A DNA stretch of 6,974 bases from contig JAFZRD010000156.1 in NCBI GenBank assembly GCA_017620055.1, positions 1 to 6,974 of the forward strand, given 5' to 3'. Positions 1 through 6,792 of this stretch are shown here, piece by piece. Made by a program: the position numbers and the translations under genes. Every line of letters begins with the position of its first letter. Position 1 is the stretch's first letter. The stretch comes from Lachnospiraceae bacterium (GTDB lineage: Bacteria > Bacillota_A > Clostridia > Lachnospirales > Lachnospiraceae). The notes below the pieces were generated by a model that worked only from the letters and a program-made list of their open reading frames with translations, had not been told where the DNA came from and ran no database searches.

Positions 1-654
1 GATGCGCCCCTTTCGGATATCGCCGACGAGAACAAGGTAAGCTTTACGACGGTTGTCCGTCCGATACCGCAGTTCGATCCTTCTTCTCCGAAGATGATGT
101 CGCAGGTCCCGTCGGTGTGCGTGTTCAACAAAGAGGATCCGCAGCACGTTCTCGCATCGTGGCTGTTCGCACAGTTCCTCCTGACCGACGAAGTTCAGAC
201 GGCATATGCCAAAACGGAAGGATATGTTCCGGTTACCACGAAGGCGCGGCAGTCATCGGGATATCAGGAATACATGGCGCTTGCCGGGACCGATAACAAT
301 GAGCATTACGGTGTCAAGATGGATGCATCAAAGCTTCTTCTCGACAATACCGACAACACGTTCACGACCCCTGTGTTTGCCGGATCCGCATCACTGCGTG
401 ATGCCGCGGGTGCACTCATAGAGAACGTGACAAAAGCCGAGAGACGCGGTACGAATGTCGACGAAGCGTTTATAGATAAGACTTATAACGATGTCAGGAG
501 CCTCTACAAGCTCGATTCGCTCGGAGGCGGCGCGATGAAGAAGGAAGGGGCGGGACCTCTTCCGGCAGCATCCAAAGCTCTCCTGGCAACTCTTGCGATC
601 GCATGGATACTTATCGCGGCCGTATATATAAAGGGACGGATGAGAAAATCTTGA
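1..654 (+). CDS. Extracellular solute-binding protein, family 1 (carbohydrate ABC transporter type), 3' part, with C-terminal membrane anchor
   Basis: Partial gene. The frame is open from base 1, so the true start lies upstream; 217 residues plus a TGA stop are visible. The text matches the C-terminal lobe of family 1 solute-binding proteins, which capture sugars outside the cell for an ABC importer. The typical run is a 'P-S-V-C-V-F-N-K' segment, then 'VLASWLFAQFLL', then 'TEGYVPVTTKA', seen here at visible residues of about 38-82. The last part is unusual. After a Gly-rich hinge comes an 18-residue hydrophobic helix (visible residues 193-210, bases 577-630), followed by the basic end KGRMRKS. 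That pattern predicts a C-terminal transmembrane anchor with the tail in the cytoplasm, whereas Firmicute binding proteins are usually tethered by an N-terminal lipid. The N-terminus is outside the window, so a signal peptide or lipobox cannot be checked. The ligand is unknown. The family call is confident; substrate and anchor role are inference. Confidence 0.85.
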   Translation, partial: DAPLSDIADENKVSFTTVVRPIPQFDPSSPKMMSQVPSVCVFNKEDPQHVLASWLFAQFLLTDEVQTAYAKTEGYVPVTTKARQSSGYQEYMALAGTDNNEHYGVKMDASKLLLDNTDNTFTTPVFAGSASLRDAAGALIENVTKAERRGTNVDEAFIDKTYNDVRSLYKLDSLGGGAMKKEGAGPLPAASKALLATLAIAWILIAAVYIKGRMRKS

Positions 655-678
655 TTTCTTCCGAATGTGGTATATAAT
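651..678 (+). promoter_or_regulatory. Probable sigma-A-type promoter for the lipoprotein gene
   Basis: TTGATT (651-656) matches four of six -35 consensus positions and TATAAT (673-678) is a perfect -10, with a 16-bp spacer. The -35 box overlaps the stop codon of the binding-protein gene. Transcription would start near 685, giving a leader of about 40 nt. An imperfect inverted repeat (TTCCGA 659-664 with TCGGAA 686-691, and inside it GGTA 669-672 with TACC 679-682) is centred on the -10 box and could be an operator or an RNA hairpin. No start site was measured. Confidence 0.6.
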
Positions 679-725
679 TACCGTGTCGGAAACAGACATT
701 TTCTATAATGAAGGAAGGGAATATT

Positions 726-1457
726 ATGAAAAAGATACTTGCTGTTGCAATGGTACTTACATGTGCGCTCTCGCTTTGCGCATGCTCCGGCAAAGGCGGA
801 GCCGACAAGAAGTCCGAAGGCGTCATGACCTATGAGGAGTACGCAAATGCGGCTCTTGATTCGGAAGTTACGATCGAGGCTTATGTTCAGGCACACCAGA
901 GCTGGTGGGACGGAAAGATCACGATATATGCCGCAGATCAGGACGGAGCATATTTCATATATGACATGCCCTGCTCGGAAGAAGATGCGGCAAAGCTCAC
1001 ACCAGGAACAAAGCTGAAGGTCAAGGGTTTCAAGTCCGAATGGTCCGGCGAGGTTGAGATCATCGATGCAACATTCGAGATAGAGGACGGTAACTACATC
1101 GCACCCGCGATCGACGTAACGGATCAGCTCGGCAAGGATGAGCTTTCCGCTTCAATGAACAGGTTCGTCTCTTTCAAAGGACTTGAGGTTGTTGCTTCCA
1201 AGGACGGAAACGGAAACGAGGCACCTTTCCTCTATAACTGGGACGGATCGGGCGAAGACGGAAATGACGTTTACTTCAATGTTTCGAAGGACGGACAGGT
1301 CTACACATTCCTTGTAAGAGCATACCTTACGGGCCCCGATACCGAGGTATACCAGAAGGCCAAGACGCTCAAGATCGGCGATAAGATCGACTGCGACGGA
1401 TTCCTGTACTGGTATGAGGGACCGAACCCGCACATCACCCAGATCACCGTCAAGTGA
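726..1457 (+). CDS. Secreted lipoprotein with two probable OB-fold units, function unknown
   Basis: The 243-residue product starts with a lipoprotein signal peptide: KK at the N-terminus, a hydrophobic core, and a lipobox LCAC with the lipidated cysteine at residue 20. The mature part begins SGKGG and would sit on the outer face of the membrane. I chose ATG 726 because AAGGAAGGGA (711-720) sits just upstream and the KK-led signal fits; an in-frame ATG at 708 would put the ribosome binding site inside the gene. The mature chain looks like two beta-rich repeats, about 37-118 and 128-243. Each has an 'x-V-x-[IF]-[EK]' strand, a Trp/Tyr-rich middle and a 'G-x-K-[IL]-x-[VC]-x-G' strand (GTKLKVKGF at 94-102, GDKIDCDGF at 218-226), which suggests paired OB folds as in BOF/OB-type secreted proteins. 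The C-terminal 'YWYEGPNPHI' block is well defined, and I recall similar endings in uncharacterised clostridial lipoproteins. No catalytic motif is seen. A link to the upstream binding protein is possible but unproven, since it has its own promoter. Confidence 0.75.
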   Translation: MKKILAVAMVLTCALSLCACSGKGGADKKSEGVMTYEEYANAALDSEVTIEAYVQAHQSWWDGKITIYAADQDGAYFIYDMPCSEEDAAKLTPGTKLKVKGFKSEWSGEVEIIDATFEIEDGNYIAPAIDVTDQLGKDELSASMNRFVSFKGLEVVASKDGNGNEAPFLYNWDGSGEDGNDVYFNVSKDGQVYTFLVRAYLTGPDTEVYQKAKTLKIGDKIDCDGFLYWYEGPNPHITQITVK

Positions 1458-1465
1458 TTTTTCCC

Positions 1466-1494
1466 TTGCATTATAGGGATAAAGGTGCTAGTAT
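1466..1494 (+). promoter_or_regulatory. Probable promoter of the rimP-nusA-infB operon
   Basis: TTGCAT (1466-1471; four of six -35 positions) is followed by a 17-bp spacer and TAGTAT (1489-1494; four of six -10 positions). A TGC (1486-1488) directly in front of the -10 box gives an extended -10 motif, which usually compensates for imperfect hexamers. TATAAC at 1492-1497 is an alternative -10 but would need a 20-bp spacer. Transcription would start at about 1501, leaving a leader of about 80 nt before rimP. Inferred from motifs only. Confidence 0.6.
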
Positions 1495-1518
1495 AACATT
1501 TGAATTATGGTTTTAGGT

Positions 1519-1548
1519 ATGAAGTGAGCTGTCCGCAGCTCACTTCAT
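1519..1548 (+). promoter_or_regulatory. Perfect 13-bp hairpin in the rimP operon leader
   Basis: Arms 1519-1531 and 1536-1548 are exact reverse complements, with core GAAGTGAGCTG on the 5' side, and close a UCCG loop (1532-1535). UCCG belongs to the UNCG class of stable tetraloops, although the closing pair here is G-C rather than the favoured C-G. It lies after the predicted start site and ends 35 nt before the rimP ATG. The 3' side continues ATTTAATG, with no proper U-run, so a classical intrinsic terminator is unlikely on either strand. A role in RNA processing, 5'-end stability or feedback control is plausible; the structure is seen, the role is not. Confidence 0.6.
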
Positions 1549-1573
1549 TTAATGTAAGGTGTATTACCTTCGC

Positions 1574-1579
1574 AGGAGG
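1574..1579 (+). promoter_or_regulatory. Ribosome binding site fixing the rimP start
   Basis: AGGAGG lies 4 nt before ATG 1584. This decides the start: the reading frame stays open back to a TTG at 1500, but using that codon would translate through the hairpin and add 28 residues foreign to RimP. Confidence 0.8.
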
Positions 1580-1583
1580 GACG

Positions 1584-2063
1584 ATGTCCAAAAAGGAAGA
1601 TATTGAGAAGCGTACCGAAGAGCTGCTCACCCCGATACTCGATGATGCCGGATTCGATCTGTGGGATGTCGGGTATGTCAGGGAAGGACAGGAGATGTAC
1701 CTCCGGGTCTTCATCGACAAACCGGGAGGCATCATGATCGACGACTGTGTCGATGTATCGAGGAAGCTGTCCGATAAGCTCGATGAGGATGATTTTATCG
1801 AAGATGCGTATACCCTTGAAGTGAGCTCCCCGGGACTCGGGAGAAAGCTCGTGAAGGACAGGGAGTTTACGAGGAGCATCGGACGGGACGTGGATATCAA
1901 ATTCTACAGACCTGTGGACGGCTCGAAGGAAACGAGCGGAAAGCTCGTGGCGTTTGACAAAGAGTCGGTCACGATCGAGGATACGGGAGGCAAGGCGCCA
2001 CCGAGCCAAAGATCGTATGCACGCAGTGATATCGCAACTGTGAAACTGTCAGTCGATTTCTGA
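1584..2063 (+). CDS. rimP: Ribosome maturation factor RimP
   Basis: The 159-residue product binds the immature 30S subunit in the cytoplasm and assists early assembly steps around S12 (known for the family). It has the usual two-domain plan. The N-terminal alpha/beta domain (about 1-85) contains 'GFDLWDVGYVREG' and 'LRVFIDKPGGI' followed by 'DDCVDVSRKLSDKLD'. The family signature 'YTLEVSSPGLGRKL' follows at about residues 79-92. An SH3-like C-terminal domain ends in 'RSDIATVKLSVDF'. In the signature the residue after GL is Gly where Asp is common, a mild variation. Length is normal for Firmicutes (about 150-160). It is the first gene of the operon, downstream of its own promoter and a leader hairpin; nusA begins 45 nt after its stop. 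That gap holds only a weak AT-rich palindrome (2074-2088) and the nusA ribosome binding site. Confidence 0.96.
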   Translation: MSKKEDIEKRTEELLTPILDDAGFDLWDVGYVREGQEMYLRVFIDKPGGIMIDDCVDVSRKLSDKLDEDDFIEDAYTLEVSSPGLGRKLVKDREFTRSIGRDVDIKFYRPVDGSKETSGKLVAFDKESVTIEDTGGKAPPSQRSYARSDIATVKLSVDF

Positions 2064-2108
2064 CGTAACGATAAATAACACTGTTATTAATAAAGGAGAA
2101 CAGACAAA

Positions 2109-3374
2109 ATGGCAAAGAAAGAAGTAGTAAAGGAAGACAGCGGTAAAGAGCTTTTGATGGCTCTTGAGATATTGGAGAAAGAGAAGGACATCAGCAAGGA
2201 AACGATGTTCGAAGCGATCGAGACTTCACTTCTCACCGCATGCAAGCAGCATTTCGGCAAGTCCGACAACATGCGTGTTGAGATCGACAGGGAGACAGGT
2301 AAGTTCAAGGTGTTCGCTGCCAAGAAGGTAGTCATGAAGCCCGAGGACAACGTTGCGGAGATCGCAAAGGAAGAAGCCAAGAAGATCGTATCCGGCGTCA
2401 AGGTCGGCGACGTGATCGATGTTGAGATAGAGAGCAAGGATTTCGGACGTATCGCGACAACGAATGCGAAGAACGTGATCCTTCAGAAGATACGTGAAGA
2501 GGAGCGTTCGGTCGTAGTCAAGACTTTCAAGGACAAAGAGCGCAGCATCGTTACGGGTGTCGTTCAGAGATATGTCGGCAAGAACGTTTGCATAGATCTC
2601 GGAAAAGCGGATGCGTTCCTTCCGGAGTCGGAGCAGATCCCGAGAGAGAACCTTCGTATCAATGACCGCGTGAAGGTATATGTTGTCGAGGTCAAGGACA
2701 ACAACCGCGGCCCGAGGATCTCCGTATCACGTACTCATCCGTACCTTGTAAAGTGCCTGTTCGAGGCTGAGGTCGCAGAGATCCGTGACGGAAGCGTAGA
2801 GATCAAATCGATCGCGCGTGAAGCCGGAAGCCGTACGAAGATGGCCGTCTGGTCGAACAACCCCGATGTCGATCCAGTAGGCGCATGCGTCGGTATGAAC
2901 GGTACGAGAGTTAACGCGGTAGTTGATGAACTTCGCGGAGAGAAGATCGATATCATCTGTTGGGATGACAACCCCGGTATCCTTATAGAGAATGCACTCT
3001 CACCCGCCAAGGTCGTATTCGTCATCGCCGACAGCGATGAAAAATCAGCCAAGGTCGTGGTTCCCGACGATCAGCTCTCGCTTGCGATCGGTAAGGAAGG
3101 ACAGAATGCGAGACTTGCCGCAAAGCTCACGGGCTTCAAGATCGATATCAAGTCCGAGACGCAGGCAAAGGATACTCCGGGATTCCGTCTTGAGGATTAC
3201 TACGACGAAGACGAATACGAGGAAGGCGAGTATTACGAGGGTGAATACGAAGAAGGCGAATATGAGGAAGGCGAGTATGCCGAAGAGGAATACGCCGAGG
3301 AAGAGGTCGCCGGTGAAGAAGCCGTAGAAGAGATCACCGAAGGTGAAAGCGAACCTGCCGAAGGAGAGGAATGA
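2109..3374 (+). CDS. nusA: Transcription termination/antitermination factor NusA, with acidic repeat tail
   Basis: The 421-residue protein binds RNA polymerase and nascent RNA, modulating pausing, intrinsic termination and rRNA antitermination. An AAAGGAG site (2092-2098) precedes ATG 2109 by 10 nt. Domains in order: polymerase-binding N-terminal domain (about 1-130); S1 domain (about 145-210) with 'ERSIVTGVVQRY' and 'FLPESEQIP'; KH1 (about 215-285) with 'IKSIAREAGSRTKMAV' and 'DPVGACVGMNGTRV'; KH2 (about 290-350) with 'DQLSLAIGKEGQNARLAAKL'. Both KH GxxG-type loops are intact (GMNG, GKEG). Clostridial and Bacillus NusA usually end soon after KH2. Here about 70 residues follow, almost all acidic, with a pentapeptide repeat EYEEG/EYAEE (residues 369-398). 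This is not the alpha-helical AR1/AR2 pair of E. coli NusA by sequence. ylxQ starts 4 nt after the stop, with its ribosome binding site inside the nusA tail. Confidence 0.98.
   Translation: MAKKEVVKEDSGKELLMALEILEKEKDISKETMFEAIETSLLTACKQHFGKSDNMRVEIDRETGKFKVFAAKKVVMKPEDNVAEIAKEEAKKIVSGVKVGDVIDVEIESKDFGRIATTNAKNVILQKIREEERSVVVKTFKDKERSIVTGVVQRYVGKNVCIDLGKADAFLPESEQIPRENLRINDRVKVYVVEVKDNNRGPRISVSRTHPYLVKCLFEAEVAEIRDGSVEIKSIAREAGSRTKMAVWSNNPDVDPVGACVGMNGTRVNAVVDELRGEKIDIICWDDNPGILIENALSPAKVVFVIADSDEKSAKVVVPDDQLSLAIGKEGQNARLAAKLTGFKIDIKSETQAKDTPGFRLEDYYDEDEYEEGEYYEGEYEEGEYEEGEYAEEEYAEEEVAGEEAVEEITEGESEPAEGEE
3213..3302 (+). repeat. 15-bp coding repeat, six units, encoding EYEEG/EYAEE in the NusA tail
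   Basis: Six consecutive 15-bp units encode EYEEG, EYYEG, EYEEG, EYEEG, EYAEE and EYAEE. The units differ at synonymous sites (GAG/GAA, TAC/TAT, GGC/GGT), so the peptide is kept while the DNA has drifted. That points to selection on the acidic, tyrosine-bearing peptide rather than a very recent duplication. The surrounding tail (3189-3371) is acidic throughout. Confidence 0.85.
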
Positions 3375-3378
3375 TCAT

Positions 3379-3708
3379 ATGAGACCTGATCCTGTATTAC
3401 AGCTCCTGGGGCTTGCGCAGAAAGCAGGCGCCGTCAAGAGCGGGGAGTTCATGACGGAGAACACGATCAAGGAGGGAAAATCACACCTCTGCATCGTTGC
3501 CGCGGACGCCTCGGATAATACAAGGAAACAGTTCAGTGATATGTGTTCGTATTACGATGTTCCATACCTGGAATATTCAGATAAAGAAAACCTCGGACAT
3601 GCGATCGGCAAAGAGTTCCGGGCGTCGCTGTGCGTAACGAACGAAAAGCTCGCACAGCAGATCCTAATAAAAGTTCCGAACGGAGGTAGCGATAATGGCA
3701 AAGACTAA
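3379..3708 (+). CDS. ylxQ: YlxQ, L7Ae/L30e-fold RNA-binding protein
   Basis: The 109-residue product belongs to the L7Ae/L30e/S12e/Gadd45 family, whose members bind kink-turn RNA; YlxQ itself is a ribosome-associated protein of unclear role in Firmicutes. The start of the fold is typical: '[17 protein letters not shown]' (residues 7-23), then '[15 protein letters not shown]' (38-52), 'VPYLEY' (61-66), '[17 protein letters not shown]' (72-88). I chose ATG 3379 because AGGAG and AGAGGA (3362-3370) lie upstream at proper distance and the family begins close to this point; an in-frame ATG at 3343 lies inside nusA and adds 12 non-family residues. Position between nusA and infB is diagnostic. The usual partner gene ylxR is absent. 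The last 14 nt overlap the start of infB, suggesting translational coupling. Confidence 0.93.
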   Translation: MRPDPVLQLLGLAQKAGAVKSGEFMTENTIKEGKSHLCIVAADASDNTRKQFSDMCSYYDVPYLEYSDKENLGHAIGKEFRASLCVTNEKLAQQILIKVPNGGSDNGKD

Positions 3709-6409
3709 AGTACATGAGATAGCAAAAGAATTTGACATAAAGAGCAGTGAAGTCATAGCTGTACTGGCTTCAATGGGTATTGAAGGCAAGGCTCCCGCAT
3801 CAGGTCTTGAAGACGATCAGGCGGAAGCTGTAAGAAAGAAGCTTTCAAAGGGTGCACCGGCCAAGGCCGAAAAAGAAGAGCCTGCGGCTCCTGCGGCCGC
3901 AAAGAAGGCACCCGCTAAGGAAGCGGCACCGGCTGCCGAAAAAGACGGCGCAAAGCCTGCGGCCAGACCGGCCAGACCCGAAGGAGCGGCGGCACCTGTC
4001 AGGAAGAAGAAGCCGATAATAGTAGTTTCATCGGCCAGAAACGCACAGGTACAGCGCGGCGGAGCACAGGCCGGCGGCAGGGGAGCAGGCCCTGTCAGAC
4101 CCAAGACACCGGGCGGCATAATCCGTCCGACGGTTCCCACGACCGCGGAAAGAGCCGCAAGACTTGCAGAGAACAATCAGGGAGGCGATCGAGATAGGTT
4201 ACGTAGAACAGGCACTGCGCCTAAAAAGGAAAATACAGAAACTGTTAAAGCTGATGTCAGTGCTGCTGGGAGCGGTAGCAATAGCGCTGGCAGTGCTCCT
4301 GCAGCTGCTGGAACGCAGGGAGCAGGAGAGAGAAGACCTTCGGCAGGAGCAGCAGCCCCTTCCGGAGCCAGACCCGCAAGACCTGCAAGACCTGCAGGTG
4401 ACAGACCCGCAAGAGGCGGTATAGTCATCAACCAGGGAAGAGGCTTCAATGCTTCATCCGATTCTTCAAACAAAGACGGAAGACGCGGCGGAAGCGACAG
4501 AAAAGGAAACACTTCCAAAGACAAGAACAAGAAGGACCGTATATACGAGAACGAGGACGGTTTCAAGGGAGGAAAGCAGGTTAAGGGCAAGACTTCCAGG
4601 ATGACCGATCCGAAGGTCATGAAGAAGGAAGAGCCCGAGGAGGAGAAGATCAAAGTCATCACTCTTCCCGAGACGATCACGATCAAGGAACTTGCCGACA
4701 AGATGAAGATACAGTCTTCACAGATCATCAAGAAGCTGTTCCTTCAGGGCAGGGTCGTTACGGTCAACGAAGAGATAACATATGAGGAAGCGGAAGAGAT
4801 CGCTGTCGAATACGAGATCCTCTGCGAGAAGGAAGTCGTTGTGGATGTTATAGAAGAACTCCTCAAGGAAGAAGAGGAAGATACGTCGACAATGACAAGC
4901 CGTCCTCCCGTAATATGCGTTATGGGTCACGTCGATCACGGTAAGACATCACTCCTCGACGCGATCCGGAACACAAAGGTCATAGAAGGCGAAGCCGGCG
5001 GTATCACGCAGGCGATCGGTGCGTATGTTGTTAATGTTAACGGCAGGAAGATCACCTTCCTCGATACGCCCGGACATGAAGCTTTCACGGCTATGCGTAT
5101 GCGTGGTGCGAACGCGACGGATATCGCGATCCTTGTTGTCGCGGCTGATGACGGTGTAATGCCTCAGACGATAGAAGCGATCAACCATGCGAAGGCAGCG
5201 GGCATCGAGATAATCGTTGCCGTCAACAAGATAGATAAGCCTTCGGCCAATATAGACAGGGTTAAGCAGGAACTGTCCGAATACGAACTCGTTCCCGAGG
5301 ACTGGGGCGGAAACACGGTATTCGCACCTGTATCCGCAAAGACGGGTGAAGGTATCAAGGAACTATTGGAGATGATCCTACTTACGAGCGATATACTCGA
5401 GCTCAAGGCGAACGCCAACAGAAGGGCAAGAGGTATGGTCATCGAGGCCGAACTTGACAAGGGACGCGGTCCCGTCGCAACGGTACTCGTACAGAAGGGT
5501 ACACTCAAGGTGGGTGATTTTATCGCCGCAGGTCCTTCACACGGTAAGGTCAGGGCCATGATCGACGATACGGGTCGCAGGGTCAAGGAAGCAGGACCGT
5601 CAACGCCTGTCGAGATACTCGGTCTTAACGACGTTCCCGGTGCAGGTGAGGTATTCGTATCTCTTGATTCCGATAAGGAAGCCAAGAACTTTGCGGAAAC
5701 GTTCATCGCGCAGAACAAAGTCAAGATGCTTGACGAGACCAAGGTTAAATCGAAGATGTCCCTTGAAGGCCTGTTCTCCAAGATCCAGGAGGGTAACCTC
5801 AAAGAGCTCAATCTTATCCTTAAGGCTGACGTACAGGGTTCCGTCGAGGCGGTCAAGGAGTCGCTCCTCAAGCTCTCGAACGAAGAGGTCATCGTCAAGG
5901 TCATCCACAGCGGCGTAGGTGCCATCAACGAATCGGATGTCATCCTTGCAAGTGCCAGTGATGCGATCATCATCGGATTCAATGTCCGTCCCGATGCGAC
6001 AGCCAAGGCCACGGCTGAATCGGAAGGCGTTGATATAAGACTGTATGATGTTATCTACAAGGCTATCGAGGATGTTGAGGATGCCATGAAGGGTATGCTC
6101 GATCCCGTATTCGAGGAGAAAGTACTCGGACATGCCGAGATCAGACAGATATTCAAGGCGAGCGGCATAGGAAACATCGCCGGTGCATACATGCTCGACG
6201 GCGTTATGCAGCGCGGATGTCTTGTCAGGATCACGAGAGAGGGCGAGCAGATCTACGAAGGAAAGCTTGCATCCCTCAAGAGGTTCAAGGATGATGTCAA
6301 GGAAGTCAAAGCCGGATTCGAATGCGGTCTTGTATTCGAGGAGTTCGGTGATTTTGCGGAGCTTGATATCGTTGAGGGTTACACGATGGTCGAGGTACCC
6401 AGAAAATGA
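3695..6409 (+). CDS. infB: Translation initiation factor IF-2, long-linker form
   Basis: The 904-residue GTPase delivers fMet-tRNA to the 30S subunit and promotes subunit joining. GGAGG (3682-3686) sits 8 nt before ATG 3695, inside ylxQ. Domains: first IF2_N module (about 4-50); a disordered linker (about 51-320), first Ala/Pro/Lys-rich, then Arg/Gly-rich; second IF2_N module (about 326-380, '[20 protein letters not shown]'); the G domain with G1 GHVDHGKT (411-418), G2 '[10 protein letters not shown]' (435-444), G3 DTPGH (457-461), G4 NKID (511-514) and G5 SAK (547-549); beta-barrel domain II (about 575-660); domain III (about 690-790); and the C-terminal initiator-tRNA-binding domain (about 805-904, with '[16 protein letters not shown]' and '[19 protein letters not shown]'). 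All nucleotide-binding motifs are intact. At 904 residues it is clearly longer than Bacillus IF2 (about 716) because of the linker. Residues 165-211 are coded with codons unlike the rest. rbfA overlaps the stop by ATGA. Confidence 0.99.
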   Translation: MAKTKVHEIAKEFDIKSSEVIAVLASMGIEGKAPASGLEDDQAEAVRKKLSKGAPAKAEKEEPAAPAAAKKAPAKEAAPAAEKDGAKPAARPARPEGAAAPVRKKKPIIVVSSARNAQVQRGGAQAGGRGAGPVRPKTPGGIIRPTVPTTAERAARLAENNQGGDRDRLRRTGTAPKKENTETVKADVSAAGSGSNSAGSAPAAAGTQGAGERRPSAGAAAPSGARPARPARPAGDRPARGGIVINQGRGFNASSDSSNKDGRRGGSDRKGNTSKDKNKKDRIYENEDGFKGGKQVKGKTSRMTDPKVMKKEEPEEEKIKVITLPETITIKELADKMKIQSSQIIKKLFLQGRVVTVNEEITYEEAEEIAVEYEILCEKEVVVDVIEELLKEEEEDTSTMTSRPPVICVMGHVDHGKTSLLDAIRNTKVIEGEAGGITQAIGAYVVNVNGRKITFLDTPGHEAFTAMRMRGANATDIAILVVAADDGVMPQTIEAINHAKAAGIEIIVAVNKIDKPSANIDRVKQELSEYELVPEDWGGNTVFAPVSAKTGEGIKELLEMILLTSDILELKANANRRARGMVIEAELDKGRGPVATVLVQKGTLKVGDFIAAGPSHGKVRAMIDDTGRRVKEAGPSTPVEILGLNDVPGAGEVFVSLDSDKEAKNFAETFIAQNKVKMLDETKVKSKMSLEGLFSKIQEGNLKELNLILKADVQGSVEAVKESLLKLSNEEVIVKVIHSGVGAINESDVILASASDAIIIGFNVRPDATAKATAESEGVDIRLYDVIYKAIEDVEDAMKGMLDPVFEEKVLGHAEIRQIFKASGIGNIAGAYMLDGVMQRGCLVRITREGEQIYEGKLASLKRFKDDVKEVKAGFECGLVFEEFGDFAELDIVEGYTMVEVPRK
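4367..4393 (+). repeat. 9-bp tandem repeat (Ala-Arg-Pro) in the IF2 linker
   Basis: Three adjacent 9-bp units, GCCAGACCC, GCAAGACCT and GCAAGACCT, encode ARP-ARP-ARP. The last two are identical at the DNA level. A related two-unit stretch (GCCAGACCG, GCCAGACCC) is found about 400 bp upstream in the same linker. Such short in-frame repeats are likely sites of slippage and explain linker length variation. Confidence 0.75.
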
Positions 6410-6792
6410 GAAAAAACAGTATCAAGAACACGCGGATCAATTCCGAGGTCCAGAGGGCTCTTGCCGATCTGATCCGCGGAGGTATAAAAGATCCGAGGAT
6501 CGCACCGATGACATGCGTTACCGATGTTGAGGTCGCGCCGGATCTGAAAACCTGTAAAGTCTATATAAGCGTTCTCGGTGACGAGACGGTGAGGGAGCAG
6601 ACGATGGAAGGCCTCCGTAATGCGGAAGGTTTCATGAGGCATCACCTTGCTTCCACGCTGAACCTTCGCAATACGCCGACGCTTCGGTTCATAGCGGACA
6701 CTTCCACCGAGTATGGTATGGCGATGAGCGCAAAGATCGATGAGGTAATGGCGTCGATCCCCGACAGGGATGATGAAACAGAGGTAATGTAA
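6406..6792 (+). CDS. rbfA: 30S ribosome-binding factor RbfA
   Basis: The 128-residue product is a single KH-fold protein that binds the 30S subunit near the 16S rRNA decoding region during late maturation and acts in cold adaptation (family knowledge). Key stretches are '[14 protein letters not shown]' (residues 10-23), '[20 protein letters not shown]' (27-46), '[12 protein letters not shown]' (49-60), and '[19 protein letters not shown]' (about 93-111), which match the family in order. The length is normal (about 115-135). Its ATG shares bases with the infB stop (ATGA, 6406-6409) and only a weak GAGG-like site lies upstream, so translation is probably coupled to infB. The short acidic tail 'PDRDDETEV' is the least conserved part. 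The downstream gene starts within its stop codon. Confidence 0.97.
   Translation: MRKNSIKNTRINSEVQRALADLIRGGIKDPRIAPMTCVTDVEVAPDLKTCKVYISVLGDETVREQTMEGLRNAEGFMRHHLASTLNLRNTPTLRFIADTSTEYGMAMSAKIDEVMASIPDRDDETEVM

Noticed and set aside
704..709. Second TATAAT before the lipoprotein gene
   Set aside because: No acceptable -35 hexamer at 16-18 bp, and a start from here would leave almost no room for the ribosome binding site at 711-720.
1462..1479. TCCCT/AGGGA hairpin just after the lipoprotein stop as a terminator
   Set aside because: Only 5 bp with an 8-nt loop and no U-tract; it overlaps the predicted -35 region.
1519..1550. Leader hairpin as an intrinsic terminator for the lipoprotein gene
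   Set aside because: The 3' flank is ATTTAATG, with only three U, and the predicted operon promoter lies upstream of it, so termination here would block the operon.
1500..1583. Longer rimP starting at TTG 1500
   Set aside because: The added 28 residues are not RimP-like and would be translated through the leader hairpin; AGGAGG at 1574 supports ATG 1584.
2074..2088. AT-rich palindrome between rimP and nusA
   Set aside because: AATAA/TTATT with a 5-nt loop is too weak for a terminator or a clear operator; it is likely chance in an AT-rich spacer.
4164..4424. Overlapping + strand frame with a hydrophobic segment, as a gene call
   Set aside because: It starts with TTG, has no good ribosome binding site, and the hydrophobic run is explained by shifted Ala codons. 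Kept as a finding only because the codon usage of the block is odd.
4602..4604. Internal start for a short IF2 isoform
   Set aside because: The ATG before the second IF2_N module has no ribosome binding site at proper distance; the nearest GGGAGG is about 27 nt upstream.
4177..4731. Minus-strand open frame of 184 codons opposite the IF2 linker
   Set aside because: The Leu/Ala/Pro/Ser-rich product mirrors the low-complexity Arg/Gly/Ala linker; no ribosome binding site or family motif is seen.
5164..6012. Long open frame on the minus strand (282 codons) opposite infB
   Set aside because: It lies fully opposite the conserved G domain, domain II and domain III of IF2; its product is Ser/Leu/Thr-rich without any recognisable motif, as expected from the antisense of GC-biased codons.
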